Positions 43,845 through 53,778 are shown, counted from the first letter of the stretch. The stretch is 54,282 nt of DNA from an uncultured Clostridium sp. (GCA_947388675.1 CANDRW010000008.1:1-54282), one strand, 5' to 3'. Notes: generated by a model from the sequence alone, not told the origin. Numbers and translations are program-made.

Positions 43845-44693
43845 ATGATGGAAGATAAAAAAAGAGTAAGTGCATATCAAAAGTTAGTAGAGGGAATTGA
43901 AGGAATAATAGAAAGTGGAAAATATACAGAATTTTTAAAATCAATGAAAAAATTTCACCATTATAGTTTTAACAACCGCCTACTCATTTTTGCACAAAAT
44001 CCAGATGCTACAAAAGTAGCAGGATATTGTACTTGGAAAGAACTAGGTAGAGGTGTAAAGTCAAATCCCCAAAAGATATTTATATTAAGACCTATGCCAT
44101 ATAAAATAAAAAAAGAAGAAAAAGATAAGCAGTTAGAAGAAAATGATGAAGAAACTGTTACATTAGTAAAATATGGTTGGACCATTGTCTATGACATTGG
44201 TGATACTTATATAAGAGAGAATGCAAAAGAAGTACCATTGTTTGATGATGTAGAGTTAAACGCAAATAGTAGTCAAGACTTATATAATGTATTACTACAA
44301 ATAAGCCCAGTAAAAGTAGATGTAGAAAGTACAGGAAATGGCGCATCAGGGTATTACGATGAATTAGCAAAGAGAATAGTTTTATCTCCACTTCAATCAG
44401 AAGATGATAAAACTGCCACGCTATTACATGAAATAAGTCATGCTTTATATGATGACTTTGACTATTCAAAAGAAAGAAACTTGAGTGAAATATTTGTAGA
44501 ATCAGTAGCATATATAACAGCAGACTATTTTGGATTGAACACAAGCAAATGTAGCTTTTCTTATATCACAAAATGGAGTAAAGGAGATACGAAAGAGTTA
44601 TTGAAACTAGGAACAAAGATACAATATGCTTCAGATAAATTAATAGATAAGATAGAAGAGCAAATGAAAATTGCAGATAATCAAGCTGCATAA
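43845..44693 (+). CDS. ArdC-like antirestriction / ImmA-type metallopeptidase
   Basis: 282 aa. Residues 1-130 match the ArdC N-terminal single-strand-binding domain (FHHYSFNNRLLIFAQNPDAT, GYCTWKELGRGVK, IFILRPMPYK). The C-terminal part has the zinc motif LLHEISHALYDDF (HExxH) and a downstream ESVAYITADYFG, typical of the ArdC/ImmA-IrrE metalloprotease half. ArdC protects incoming plasmid DNA from restriction during conjugation. AGAAAGGTG precedes ATG. Confidence 0.85.
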   Translation: MMEDKKRVSAYQKLVEGIEGIIESGKYTEFLKSMKKFHHYSFNNRLLIFAQNPDATKVAGYCTWKELGRGVKSNPQKIFILRPMPYKIKKEEKDKQLEENDEETVTLVKYGWTIVYDIGDTYIRENAKEVPLFDDVELNANSSQDLYNVLLQISPVKVDVESTGNGASGYYDELAKRIVLSPLQSEDDKTATLLHEISHALYDDFDYSKERNLSEIFVESVAYITADYFGLNTSKCSFSYITKWSKGDTKELLKLGTKIQYASDKLIDKIEEQMKIADNQAA

Positions 44694-44707
44694 GGAGGAA
44701 CTTGCAA

Positions 44708-45775
44708 ATGCAAAACAATGTATATGAATGTGTTGATATTAGCAATGTAATAAACAAGCTAAAATTGAAAAAGATACATCAGATAGGTAATAACATATAT
44801 ATAACTTGCCCATTTTGCCAAACACAGAATGAAAAAAATGGGTATATGAAAATAAATACCATTAAAAATTTATATATATGTAATAATTGCGAATCAGCTG
44901 GAACTTCAATAGAATTATATGCAAAATTAAAGTATATGTCTAATAAAGAAGCCTTTAAAGAACTAATGAGAGAAACACCAATTTTAGACAATAGACCATA
45001 CATATTTAATAATCCAGTAAAAGATGAGCAGTATAGAGATATTGTATATAGTAATTTTTTAGCAAGTCAAACATTAAGCACACAACATTATCAAAAGCTA
45101 AAATCTATGAATTTTACAGATGAATATATTCAACAAAATTGTTTTAAAAGTATAGAAAATAATCCGAATAAGAAAAAAGAAATATGTAAACAGCTACAAG
45201 AAAAAGGGTTAAAGCTAGATGGAACTCCTGGATTTTTTCAAGATAGAGATTTTAAGTGGACTTACAAATCACATTATGGAATTTTCATACCAGTAATATT
45301 AGATAACAAAATACAAGGATTAAGAATACATTTAGATAAAAAGTATAGTAATGATACCGAGAATATATGGTTTTCTAGTAATAACGAATATAATGGAACA
45401 AAGGCAAGTAATTGGCCAATGCTACTAAAGAAAGAAAATATTAATTGGATGGATATGTATAATCAAACCAATACTATTATTGTAGCTACAGAAATGATAT
45501 TAGCACATAAATTATTTAATAGTACGAAACAATTAGTATTAGGTATTCCAAATAACTTAGATAAAGAGATATTGCTAGATATTATAGGTCGAATGAAAGT
45601 ACAAGAAGTTTTTTTATATGTAGATCAATATACGATTACACATACAAGTACATTAATGTATTCAAATGTAATAGAAACTTTAGAAAAAGTTGGCATTAAA
45701 GTAAATTTCAGAATAGCTTTAATTGATGAAAGAGTTGTATCGGATTTTAAAATACAGGAAAAAAATGTAGCATGA
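44708..45775 (+). CDS. CHC2-zinc-finger primase-like protein
   Basis: 355 aa from ATG 44708 (AAGGAGG at 9 nt). Residues 20-80 form a DnaG-type zinc ribbon: ITCPFCQTQNEKNGYMKINTIKN then YICNNCESAG. A middle region with GIFIPVILDNKIQGLRIHL and a C-terminal ATEMILAHKLF ... LYVDQ recall TOPRIM-like primase cores. It is likely the element's primase for complementary-strand synthesis after transfer. The catalytic acidic residues of TOPRIM are not clear to me. Confidence 0.75.
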   Translation: MQNNVYECVDISNVINKLKLKKIHQIGNNIYITCPFCQTQNEKNGYMKINTIKNLYICNNCESAGTSIELYAKLKYMSNKEAFKELMRETPILDNRPYIFNNPVKDEQYRDIVYSNFLASQTLSTQHYQKLKSMNFTDEYIQQNCFKSIENNPNKKKEICKQLQEKGLKLDGTPGFFQDRDFKWTYKSHYGIFIPVILDNKIQGLRIHLDKKYSNDTENIWFSSNNEYNGTKASNWPMLLKKENINWMDMYNQTNTIIVATEMILAHKLFNSTKQLVLGIPNNLDKEILLDIIGRMKVQEVFLYVDQYTITHTSTLMYSNVIETLEKVGIKVNFRIALIDERVVSDFKIQEKNVA

Positions 45776-45781
45776 GGAGGA

Positions 45782-46186
45782 ATGCCTATAGATAGAAAAA
45801 AACAAATAAAGGTTGCTAATAAAGTAATAAAAGAACTAAAACACAAAGGATTTCAAATTAACCAATACTATGCTAAAACAACAAGGAGTATTTACTTAAA
45901 AATTGATTATGGTGTATGTGGTGGAATTAGAATTAGCGATCATAGAGGAAAAAAGAAATATAGATATAAATTTAACTTGATAGAACAGTATAAAGGTCCA
46001 AAACAAATAAACGATAGAGGATATATAAGAATGTTCTATGATTATAATAATACTGAAAAACTTATATCAGATATTCAAAACGAAAAGAAGTTAAAAATTT
46101 ATAAATATGGTTTATATAATTATAAAAGCTACATGAAGAAAAATTCAAAAGGTAATTTGTATAAAACATTTAAGAATGTAGCATAA
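45782..46186 (+). CDS. Conserved hypothetical ICE protein
   Basis: 134 aa. KKQIKVANKVIKELKHKGFQIN then SIYLKIDYGVCGGIRISDHRGK, a small alpha-beta family common next to PcfJ/PcfK-type genes in Clostridia; function unknown. The AGGAGG site abuts ATG 45782 (1 nt), as at 35274. Confidence 0.6.
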   Translation: MPIDRKKQIKVANKVIKELKHKGFQINQYYAKTTRSIYLKIDYGVCGGIRISDHRGKKKYRYKFNLIEQYKGPKQINDRGYIRMFYDYNNTEKLISDIQNEKKLKIYKYGLYNYKSYMKKNSKGNLYKTFKNVA

Positions 46187-46217
46187 GAGATGGAAAAATA
46201 AATTCCATCTCTTTTTA
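46186..46217 (+). terminator. Rho-independent terminator
   Basis: AGAGATGGAA/TTCCATCTCT 10-bp stem, then TTTTT. Confidence 0.9.
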
Positions 46218-46241
46218 AAGATAAAAAAAGAGGTGAAACGA

Positions 46242-47837
46242 GTGTTTAATAAAGAATTTTATCCTACGCCTAAATGGCTAGTGCAAAAGATGTTAGATAG
46301 TATTGATATAGAAAAGGTAAGATATATACTAGAACCATCAGCAGGAAAAGGAGACATTATTGATGCAATAAAAGAAAAGTATGAAGATAGTTATAGGTAC
46401 AGTAAACCAGAACTTGACATAGATGCAATAGAAGTAGACGAAAACTTAAGATTATTATTAAAAGGAAAAGAATATAAGGTAGTATTCAATGACTTTCTAA
46501 ATTTTAATACATTCAAAAAATATGACCTAATTATAATGAATCCACCATTTTCTTGTGGAGATAAGCACTTATTAAAAGCAATAGAAATGCAAAAAGATGG
46601 AGGAGCAATTGTATGTTTATTAAATGCAGAAACAATTAGAAATCCATATAGCAATACTAGAAAGGACTTAAAAAGAAAACTAACCGAGTTAGGAGCGAAA
46701 ATTGAATTTTTAGAAAATGCTTTTGTATATGCTGAAAATGAAACAAATGTAGAAATAGCCTTAGTCAAAATATGTATTTTACCACAGGAGAAAGAATCTT
46801 TTATTTTAAGTCAGTTAAGACAAGAAGAAAAAATAGAAGAATATCAAGAAAAGGAATATACAGATTTGATAAAAGATGACTTTGTGAAACAAATAGTAGA
46901 TAGATATAATATGGAGTTGGAAGCAGGAGTAAAACTAATTAATGAGCATAATGCTATGAAACCATTTATTTTAAAAGAGATTGATGGAGAATACGATAAA
47001 GGGGCTGCTATGCTTAAGCTAATTCTAAATGAATATGATGAAAATAGAGATGTAACAATCAATAATTTTGTAAAAGCAATAAGAAAAAAATATTGGAAAG
47101 CATTATTTAGTAATAAAAAATTTATAAGTAAATTAACCAATAATTTACAAATGGATTATTACAACAGAGTTGACGAATTAAAAGACTACGATTTTTCTAT
47201 TTATAATATATATACAATAAGATGTGAAATGCAAAATAAAACAATAAAAGGAATAGAAGATACCATACTAGATTTGTTTGAAGAATTTTCAGAAAAATAT
47301 CATTGGTACAATGAAACGAGTAACAATATTCATTACTACAATGGTTGGAAAACTAATAAAGCATGGATTATAAACAAAAAGGTTATTATTATATTAGATG
47401 GCTTTAACAGTTATGATAGAGAACCACGATATAACTATACAGTGTCTAGTAAACTACTAGATATTGAAAAAGTATTTAATTATTTAGATGGTAATATAAC
47501 AGCAAATATATCCTTAGAAGAAGCACTTAGAACAGCAGAAAGTACAGGACAAACTAAAAAAATACATTTAAAGTTTTTTGATGTTACTTTTTATAAAAAA
47601 GGGACATGCCATATAGAATTTACTAATTTAGATTTATTGAAAAAGTTTAACATTTATGGAAGTCAAAGAAAGAACTGGTTACCACCAACATATGGAAAAG
47701 TAAGATATAGTGAGATGACAGCAGAGGAAAAAGCAGTTATAGATGAATTTGAAGGTAAAGAAAACTATCAAAAGACAATGGCAAATACAGATTATTTTAT
47801 TGTAGAAAGCAATGACTTATTACAATTGACAGCATAA
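46242..47837 (+). CDS. DUF4942-type DNA N6-adenine methyltransferase
   Basis: 531 aa from GTG 46242 (AAGAGGT at 9 nt; GTG 46233 is in frame). SAM site ILEPSAGKGDIIDAI (motif I) near residue 35, AIEVDE (motif II), DLIIMNPPFSCGDKHLLKAI (motif IV NPPF) near 105: a gamma-class N6A enzyme. The C-terminal 300 residues resemble the DUF4942 domain that accompanies such methyltransferases on mobile elements and may set DNA specificity. It is the second methyltransferase of the element. Confidence 0.85.
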   Translation: MFNKEFYPTPKWLVQKMLDSIDIEKVRYILEPSAGKGDIIDAIKEKYEDSYRYSKPELDIDAIEVDENLRLLLKGKEYKVVFNDFLNFNTFKKYDLIIMNPPFSCGDKHLLKAIEMQKDGGAIVCLLNAETIRNPYSNTRKDLKRKLTELGAKIEFLENAFVYAENETNVEIALVKICILPQEKESFILSQLRQEEKIEEYQEKEYTDLIKDDFVKQIVDRYNMELEAGVKLINEHNAMKPFILKEIDGEYDKGAAMLKLILNEYDENRDVTINNFVKAIRKKYWKALFSNKKFISKLTNNLQMDYYNRVDELKDYDFSIYNIYTIRCEMQNKTIKGIEDTILDLFEEFSEKYHWYNETSNNIHYYNGWKTNKAWIINKKVIIILDGFNSYDREPRYNYTVSSKLLDIEKVFNYLDGNITANISLEEALRTAESTGQTKKIHLKFFDVTFYKKGTCHIEFTNLDLLKKFNIYGSQRKNWLPPTYGKVRYSEMTAEEKAVIDEFEGKENYQKTMANTDYFIVESNDLLQLTA

Positions 47838-47867
47838 AAATAAAATTAATAAAGGAGAAAGTATAAT

Positions 47868-48281
47868 ATGAATGGAATACAAAGATTATCTGAAATGATA
47901 AAAGGGCAAAAAGATAAAGGTTTAATAAAAATTGTTAGTTATTTAATGTTACAAACAGATATGGACCAAGACTTCTTAAAAGAAGAAAAAGATTTAAAAG
48001 AAATGGCTGAATATATAAAAGGGTTAGCTAAAAAAGAAGCTATTAATGGAGTAGCAATGATAGAAGATGAAACAGTATATAGCTGGGCTAAAGAATACTT
48101 TGTAAAATCGAATGAGGAATTAGGTATTAAGAAGTATAAATTAGAAAAAGGTAAGCATGGAGATGTTAACAAAGTTGAAATAAAAGATGAAGACGATGAG
48201 TTTGGCTCAATTTTTGGTAACACAGGAGAAAACGAACAATCCGAAAAGAAAGAAGAAGTTGATCAAATTTCATTATTTTGA
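47868..48281 (+). CDS. PcfK-like conjugation protein
   Basis: 137 aa: GIQRLSEMIKGQKDKGLIKIV, helical, with an acidic tail EDDEFGSIFGNTGENEQ and a final DQISLF, reminiscent of SSB- or clamp-binding tails. It matches the PcfK family encoded with PcfJ in pCF10-like systems. AAAGGAG precedes ATG 47868. Role unknown in detail; the pair is restricted to conjugative elements. Confidence 0.75.
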   Translation: MNGIQRLSEMIKGQKDKGLIKIVSYLMLQTDMDQDFLKEEKDLKEMAEYIKGLAKKEAINGVAMIEDETVYSWAKEYFVKSNEELGIKKYKLEKGKHGDVNKVEIKDEDDEFGSIFGNTGENEQSEKKEEVDQISLF

Positions 48282-48301
48282 GTATAGGAGGGAAGAATAG
48301 A

Positions 48302-49741
48302 ATGTATATACGAAAAGAAATAAGAGATTTTATAGCAAGAATGCCAAAAGAGATGAAAATACCAAAACATTGGAGAAAGTTTGTAAATGAAAATGATGTG
48401 GAATATAATTTACTAATAAAACATGGAAAGGAATCTGAATGTACTAATTGTGGCAAATATTTTCATAGTGAACAGAGAGAGGAACATTGGGATATATGCC
48501 CATTTTGCAAAAATAAATATCGTATAAAAAGAAGTAATCTAAAAAATTACTTCTTTTTATATGATTTAGCATTAATTGATAATATAGATAACAAAATTGT
48601 TTTTAGATATTTTGAAATCAGACGAGTCTATAGCAATAAAACAAGAAGATTTAAGGATAGTGTAGTAGAGTATGCTAGAATTATTCCAGAACTCAATATA
48701 GAATTAGTAAATGATAGATTCTTTAAATATATGTCTACTGAAAGAGTATATCATACTAAAAGAATAAAAAAATGGAGAGTTTTTACTGGAAACTATGGTT
48801 TAGGGCAGTATTATAAAGCAATATATTTAGAAAATTTGAACGAAAAGGTAAAAGGAACAGTTTATCAATATGCTCCTCTACAAGAGGCTATTAATTATCT
48901 TACTCTAAAAGGAAAAGAAGTAAATTTCATAGATCTAATGAAAAAAGCCAAATATTCAAGTTTTGAGTTGTTAATGAAAGCAGATTTGTGTCAGCTTGCT
49001 TTAGAATGCCCAGAAGAATTTAATAAGAAAGGTAACTTTGAACAGCGATTCGGAGTAGGAAAAGAATTTTATAGATTTATGCGCAAACATGATATTTCAT
49101 ACAACGAATTACAAGTATTGCAGCTAATAAAAAGAGGAAATATAAAAATAATAAGAAAAATCTTAGATATGTCATATAATGATATTTTAGACTTAAAAGA
49201 AGTAAGCCAATATATTGATTTAATCAAGCTAGAAGAATATGCTAAAAAACAAGAATATCTTTCACTTTATAACTATTTGGATTATATTAGAAACATGGAA
49301 AAACTATCAATACCATTAACAAAAAAGATACTATTACCAGAGAATTTTAGAAAGGCACATGATATAAGTGTAAAAAAGGTAAAAATAGTAGAAAACAAAA
49401 TTATAATGAAAAAAATTGAACAGAGGTACGAGCAATTAGAAAAAAATAAGCATAGTGATAATGTATTTTTTATAAGACCTGCAGAGTCATTAAATGATAT
49501 GAAAGAAGAGGCCAAGCAACAAAAAAATTGTGTTTATAAAAATTATAGTGAATCATATGCTTATGGAAAAACAGATATTTATTTCATGAGAAAACTGGAA
49601 AAGCCGAATAAATCTTTGGTTACAGTAGAAGTATCAAATGGTAAAATAAGACAGAAATATCAAAAAAGAAATCAAATGGTTACAGAAGAACAAAGAAAAT
49701 TTTTAGAAATATGGGAAAAGAAAATACTGAAAGTAGCTTAA
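48302..49741 (+). CDS. PcfJ-like conjugation protein
   Basis: 479 aa from ATG 48302 (AGGAGG at 11 nt; ATG 48278 overlaps the PcfK stop). A zinc ribbon ECTNCGKYFHSEQREEHWDICPFCKNKYR (two CxxC) near residue 45, a central helical part and a C-terminal QQKNCVYKNYSESYAYGKTDIYFMR segment of the PcfJ family. It follows PcfK as usual. It probably binds nucleic acid in the relaxosome or in transfer (inference). Confidence 0.82.
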   Translation: MYIRKEIRDFIARMPKEMKIPKHWRKFVNENDVEYNLLIKHGKESECTNCGKYFHSEQREEHWDICPFCKNKYRIKRSNLKNYFFLYDLALIDNIDNKIVFRYFEIRRVYSNKTRRFKDSVVEYARIIPELNIELVNDRFFKYMSTERVYHTKRIKKWRVFTGNYGLGQYYKAIYLENLNEKVKGTVYQYAPLQEAINYLTLKGKEVNFIDLMKKAKYSSFELLMKADLCQLALECPEEFNKKGNFEQRFGVGKEFYRFMRKHDISYNELQVLQLIKRGNIKIIRKILDMSYNDILDLKEVSQYIDLIKLEEYAKKQEYLSLYNYLDYIRNMEKLSIPLTKKILLPENFRKAHDISVKKVKIVENKIIMKKIEQRYEQLEKNKHSDNVFFIRPAESLNDMKEEAKQQKNCVYKNYSESYAYGKTDIYFMRKLEKPNKSLVTVEVSNGKIRQKYQKRNQMVTEEQRKFLEIWEKKILKVA

Positions 49742-49742
49742 A

Positions 49743-49776
49743 AGAAATAGGAGATTTTTTCTCCTATTTCAATTTT
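49743..49776 (+). terminator. Rho-independent terminator
   Basis: GAAATAGGAGA/TCTCCTATTTC 11-bp stem with TTTT loop and T-rich tail. It ends the operon. Confidence 0.9.
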
Positions 49777-49924
49777 TAATAAGTATAAAAAAGTGCATTA
49801 AAAGGTGCATTTTTCTATACCTATTGAGGTTTTTATAAAATTTTTTTTGAAATTGAAATTTTATAGTTATGGCGGTTAAAATATAGAAATAGAACTAGCA
49901 ACTAAAAAAAGGAGTGAATATATT

Positions 49925-50245
49925 ATGGAAGATAGTACAAATTTTGTTGAGATGATGAAAAAGATATTAGGAGAGGAAGAATATCAAGAACTCTTATTAG
50001 ATATTTCTAAAGAGGCTAATAAGAAGAAAATTAATTTAGAAGATTTTTTTGAAGATATATTGAACAAGTATTGTTTTATTATATTTATGATAGGAATGTC
50101 AAAAAAGATTGAAGTAGAAAGGTATAAGTTTAAAACTAAAAATCAGAGTTTTGAAATAGAAGGTTGTGTATTTGCAGAGAAATATGAGAAGTACATAAAA
50201 GAAGTAGAAAATAAAAAATTTGAAATGGCGAAAACTATGATATAA
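49925..50245 (+). CDS. Hypothetical protein
   Basis: 106 aa, acidic helical start (FVEMMKKILGEEEYQELLLD), central hydrophobic CFIIFMIGMSKKIE, helical end. AAAGGAGTG precedes ATG 49925. No family recognised. The next 130 bp contain only AT-rich direct repeats of an ATATAATAAAAAA type. Confidence 0.5.
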   Translation: MEDSTNFVEMMKKILGEEEYQELLLDISKEANKKKINLEDFFEDILNKYCFIIFMIGMSKKIEVERYKFKTKNQSFEIEGCVFAEKYEKYIKEVENKKFEMAKTMI

Positions 50246-50377
50246 TAAAAAAGAGAAACATATAAGGACTAAAAAAATATAGATGCCATAAAGGGGCAAT
50301 AGAATATTTACAAAATTTACATAATGTGATATAATAAAAAAGCATTAAAATACAATGAGTTATAAGGAAAATGTAAT

Positions 50378-50953
50378 ATGAGTAATGAAATAACAGTAAA
50401 ACTGAAATGTAGTATAGAAGAACTTAAAAAGTTGCTAGAAATCAATGGGTTTAAGCTAGTACAAAAGTATTTCTTAAATGATACTTATTTTATACCAAAA
50501 GAATTAAACAAGGAAGAAATGACACCAAGAGAAATTTTAAGCAAAGCAATATTATTAAGAGATATTACAGAACTTATACCAAAACGAAAAATAGTGAAAT
50601 TGACTTTTAAAAGTAAGAAAATAAATAGTATTGGAATTATACTAGAACAGAGAAAAACAGAATGTGAACTTACAGATGCTACAGAGGGAAAAGCATTCTT
50701 ACAAGCAATAGGTTATACAGAATTAATGAATATCAAAGAAAACGGAACAGAATATGAGAAAGAACAACTGAAAATATCAATAAAAGATATTCAAAATGGA
50801 GATCAGTTGATAGAAGTAGAAACAGTAGAAGAAAATACTGAACTTAACACAATAGAAAAAATCAAACAAAAGATTAGTGAATTACAAATTCCAATAGATA
50901 CCAATGATTATTTTATAAAGAAAGCTGAAATTGAATTGAAAAAGGTATTATAG
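50378..50953 (+). CDS. CYTH-like hypothetical protein
   Basis: 191 aa. It begins NEITVKLKCSIEELKKLLE, then KYFLNDTYFIP and a CELTDATEGKAFLQAIGYTEL segment. The E-x-x-x-K start and DTYF strand suggest a CYTH-type triphosphate tunnel fold (adenylate cyclase class IV/thiamine triphosphatase), but not all ligands are visible. LysR follows after 12 bp, so they are likely co-transcribed. Confidence 0.45.
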   Translation: MSNEITVKLKCSIEELKKLLEINGFKLVQKYFLNDTYFIPKELNKEEMTPREILSKAILLRDITELIPKRKIVKLTFKSKKINSIGIILEQRKTECELTDATEGKAFLQAIGYTELMNIKENGTEYEKEQLKISIKDIQNGDQLIEVETVEENTELNTIEKIKQKISELQIPIDTNDYFIKKAEIELKKVL

Positions 50954-50965
50954 GATGGTGAATAT

Positions 50966-51841
50966 ATGAGTGATACCAGTTTAAATTTGTATAAAGTATT
51001 TTGTACAGTTGTTGAAACAGAGAATTATACAGAGGCAAGTCAAAAATTATATGTTACAGAATCGACAATTAGTACTCACATAAAAAACTTGGAAGAACAA
51101 CTAAATGTAACATTATTTTACAGAGAGAGTAATTGTTTGACATTAACAAAAGCAGGAGAGGAATTATATAATTCTATACATAGTCGAATTGATGAAATAG
51201 AATTTACTGAAAGAGAAATAATTCAGAATTATGATGTTTCTAAAGCCAGGATAGTAATAGGATGTCCATCTCATATAGCAACATTATATCTATCAAAATG
51301 TATAGAAGAAGTAAGAAAAGACTATCCTAATATGAGGATAGATATAATAAGTGTAGCAGACTATAATGGACTAATACAATTATTAAAAAAACATACTGTC
51401 GATTTTGTTATCTTAGATATAATACCAGATGACGAGAAGAGCAAAATGAAGATAAAAACATTAAAGAAAGTTAGTAATGTATTTATTTCTAAAGAACTAA
51501 TAGAAATAAAAGATTTAAAAGAATTAGAGAAATATAAATACATATTAAACTATGAAAGTTCTATTTCAACTAAACAACTATTTGAAGTTCTAAAAAAGTA
51601 TGATGTACAAATAAGAGCAGATATTCAAGCAGACAGTACAGAAGTTAGAATTAAAGAAACGAAGAAATCACAAGGCATAGGATATGTAATGAAAGAAGCA
51701 GCAGACGAGGAAATAGAGAATAAAGAGGTTTATGAAGTAAAACTACCAATAGAATTACCAGAAATGAATATCAACCTAGTATATATGGAAAAATACTTAA
51801 CTAAAAATGCTGAAATCTTTATAAAAAAGTACTTAAAATAA
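50966..51841 (+). CDS. LysR-family transcriptional regulator
   Basis: 291 aa. N-terminal winged HTH (LNLYKVFCTVVETENYTEASQKLYVTESTISTHIKNLEEQL), then a periplasmic-binding-fold effector domain from about residue 90 (ARIVIGCPSHIATLYLSKCIEE). It usually controls adjacent genes in response to a small ligand. GATGGTG precedes ATG 50966. Confidence 0.92.
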   Translation: MSDTSLNLYKVFCTVVETENYTEASQKLYVTESTISTHIKNLEEQLNVTLFYRESNCLTLTKAGEELYNSIHSRIDEIEFTEREIIQNYDVSKARIVIGCPSHIATLYLSKCIEEVRKDYPNMRIDIISVADYNGLIQLLKKHTVDFVILDIIPDDEKSKMKIKTLKKVSNVFISKELIEIKDLKELEKYKYILNYESSISTKQLFEVLKKYDVQIRADIQADSTEVRIKETKKSQGIGYVMKEAADEEIENKEVYEVKLPIELPEMNINLVYMEKYLTKNAEIFIKKYLK

Positions 51842-51859
51842 TTAAATATTAAAAGAGAA

Positions 51860-51889
51860 AAGAATATTCAAAACAGAGTATTCTTTTTT
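51860..51889 (+). terminator. Rho-independent terminator
   Basis: AGAATA/TATTCT stem with a 12-nt loop and seven T following; it ends the lysR transcript. Confidence 0.7.
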
Positions 51890-51992
51890 TATTTGAAAAA
51901 ATCGAATATGTGTTAGAAAATTTCAACTGTACTTATAATTAACAGTAATATATAATTATTGTGTTAAATTTATAGGAAAGAGGTTGAAAAAA

Positions 51993-53159
51993 TTGAAAAA
52001 GCAAAAAGTTTGTTGGAAAATCACAACTAAATGTAATCAAAACTGTAAATATTGTTTTGGGTTTTCTAATATTAAAGAACTAACCTATGATGAAAACGAA
52101 AAAGTATTAAATAATCTAAAGAAGAATGGAGTAACAAATATAACATGGACTGGAGGAGAAGCAGTACTTTATCCAAAACTAAATGAGCTAATTAAGAGTT
52201 CAAAATCAAAAGGAATAAGAAATAAGCTAGTAACTAATGGAATATTCTTAGCTGAAAATAATAATGAATATGTGGAAGATATCTTAGATAACCTAGATGA
52301 AATAAATTTATCTATTGATTCAATTGTAAATGATATAAATATAGAACTAGGAAAAGAAGATAACCACCTAGAAATAATAAAAAAAGTTTTAGAAAAGACT
52401 AAAAGTAAGGAAATAAAAGTAGGCATTAACACAGTTGTCAGTAAATTGAATATTAATCATTTAAAAGAATTAGGAGATTTTTTAAATAACTATAATATAG
52501 AAAAATGGAAATTTTTAAAATTTATGCCTATAAGGGAAAGATCTTTAGAGCATATAGAAAAATTTGAAGTAAGCGAAGTTGAATTAGAAGATAAAATAAA
52601 ACAGTTAGGAACATTTCAAAACATAAAAATAGTTCAATATAAGAAACAAGTTGAATTTGAAAAAAGTCCTGTATTACTTCCAAATGCAGATATTATATTA
52701 ACACAAAATGGAAAAGATAACTTTTTAGGAAATGCTCTGAAACAAGATAAGATTACATTTGTAAAAGAAAATTCAAAAATCAAAGTATTAGTTGCACATA
52801 ATAGTGAAAGAATTAGAAATGCTATTGTAAATTCAATAAGTGATTTAGGCTATATAGATGTAGTCGGAGTTGCAAGCAACGGAATTGATACATATAATAA
52901 AATAGTTGGACTAAGACCAGAAATGGTATTTGCTGAATATAACTTTAGCGATATGCCAGGATTAGACTTAATAAAAAAGACAAAAGAAGAATTACAAGAT
53001 AACTTTCCAAGTTTTAATACAATAGGAGAAATACCAGATAATGAGTTGATGGAAGTAATCAATATTACAGAAAATAAAATTAATGCTTGTGTAATGAAAC
53101 CTTATGATGGAACAGCTAAAGATATTGCAAAAGCATACAAAGAATACAAATATCAATAA
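51993..53159 (+). CDS. Radical SAM protein fused to a degenerate receiver domain
   Basis: 388 aa from TTG 51993 (GAAAGAGG at 9 nt; TTG 51984 is in frame). Residues 7-230 are a radical SAM core: [10 protein letters not shown] (CxxxCxxC for the 4Fe-4S cluster) and [11 protein letters not shown] (SAM-binding GGE). Residues 262-388 look like a CheY-type receiver whose acidic pair is AHNS and phosphoacceptor is Glu (MVFAEYNF), with Lys kept (VMKPY): a pseudo-receiver. No SPASM Cys cluster is seen. The reaction is unknown; the receiver-like part may sense a ligand or partner rather than phosphorylation. It stands alone after the lysR terminator. Confidence 0.82.
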   Translation: MKKQKVCWKITTKCNQNCKYCFGFSNIKELTYDENEKVLNNLKKNGVTNITWTGGEAVLYPKLNELIKSSKSKGIRNKLVTNGIFLAENNNEYVEDILDNLDEINLSIDSIVNDINIELGKEDNHLEIIKKVLEKTKSKEIKVGINTVVSKLNINHLKELGDFLNNYNIEKWKFLKFMPIRERSLEHIEKFEVSEVELEDKIKQLGTFQNIKIVQYKKQVEFEKSPVLLPNADIILTQNGKDNFLGNALKQDKITFVKENSKIKVLVAHNSERIRNAIVNSISDLGYIDVVGVASNGIDTYNKIVGLRPEMVFAEYNFSDMPGLDLIKKTKEELQDNFPSFNTIGEIPDNELMEVINITENKINACVMKPYDGTAKDIAKAYKEYKYQ

Positions 53160-53223
53160 AATCTATTTTAAAAATAATATTTTTGTGTTATAATAAATGT
53201 AGATTAAAAAAAGAGGTGATTGT

Positions 53224-53463
53224 ATGCAACAATTAACAAGTTTACAAGAATTAGAAATGGAAATTAACAAAAATGGTGAAGTGGTGTTAAGTAAAAATCA
53301 CAATAATAAAGTAGTTATTATGAGCATAGAGGAATATAAAAAGAAATTACAAGAAGATGAAATAGAAGAGAAATTATTAAAAGCAGAAGAACAGATTGCA
53401 CAAGGAAAAACTGTAAAAGCATCAGAAGTATTTAAGGAGTTGGAAGAACAATATGGATTCTAA
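53224..53463 (+). CDS. Type II antitoxin (Phd/YefM-like)
   Basis: 79 aa. The N-terminus (LTSLQELEMEINKNGEVVL then KVVIMSIEEYKKKL) matches Phd/YefM antitoxins, which bind DNA through the N-terminal part and wrap the toxin with the helical C-terminus. It overlaps the toxin start by 11 bp. AAGAGGTG precedes ATG 53224; a TTGTGT/TATAAT promoter lies about 40 bp upstream. Confidence 0.85.
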   Translation: MQQLTSLQELEMEINKNGEVVLSKNHNNKVVIMSIEEYKKKLQEDEIEEKLLKAEEQIAQGKTVKASEVFKELEEQYGF

Positions 53464-53776
53464 AAAAGAAATATATGAGATAGAATTTACTGAAGATTGT
53501 AGAGATGAAATAAAAGAAATCTACAAATATATTTCGAAAAATTTAGATGCTCAAGTAGCTGCTAGAAACTTAATGAAAAAGATGCGAGATTCTGTAATGA
53601 ATTTGAAAGAAAATCCAGAAATATATATGAAGATAGAAAGAAAAGATAAAAATAAAAGAGATTTTAGGAGACTTATAGTAAATAATTATGTGATACTATA
53701 TACAATTGATGAAGAAAGAAAAACAGTATATATTTCTCATATGTATTATGGAAAGAAAAATTATTTATTCTCATAA
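53453..53776 (+). CDS. RelE/ParE-family toxin
   Basis: 107 aa: YEIEFTEDCRDEIKEIYKYISKNL start, RDFRRLIVNNYVILYTIDEERKTVYISHMYYGKKNY end, the standard RelE/ParE alpha-beta fold. It acts as an mRNA interferase or gyrase inhibitor in relatives; which one is not decided by sequence. It is translationally coupled to the antitoxin; together they probably stabilise the element. Confidence 0.88.
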   Translation: MDSKKEIYEIEFTEDCRDEIKEIYKYISKNLDAQVAARNLMKKMRDSVMNLKENPEIYMKIERKDKNKRDFRRLIVNNYVILYTIDEERKTVYISHMYYGKKNYLFS

Positions 53777-53778
53777 AA

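Noticed and set aside
49777-49924. Direct repeat GTGCATT near 49794 and 49814 as an attachment site
   Set aside because: The repeat is only seven bases in AT-rich DNA with no integrase nearby; too weak to call.
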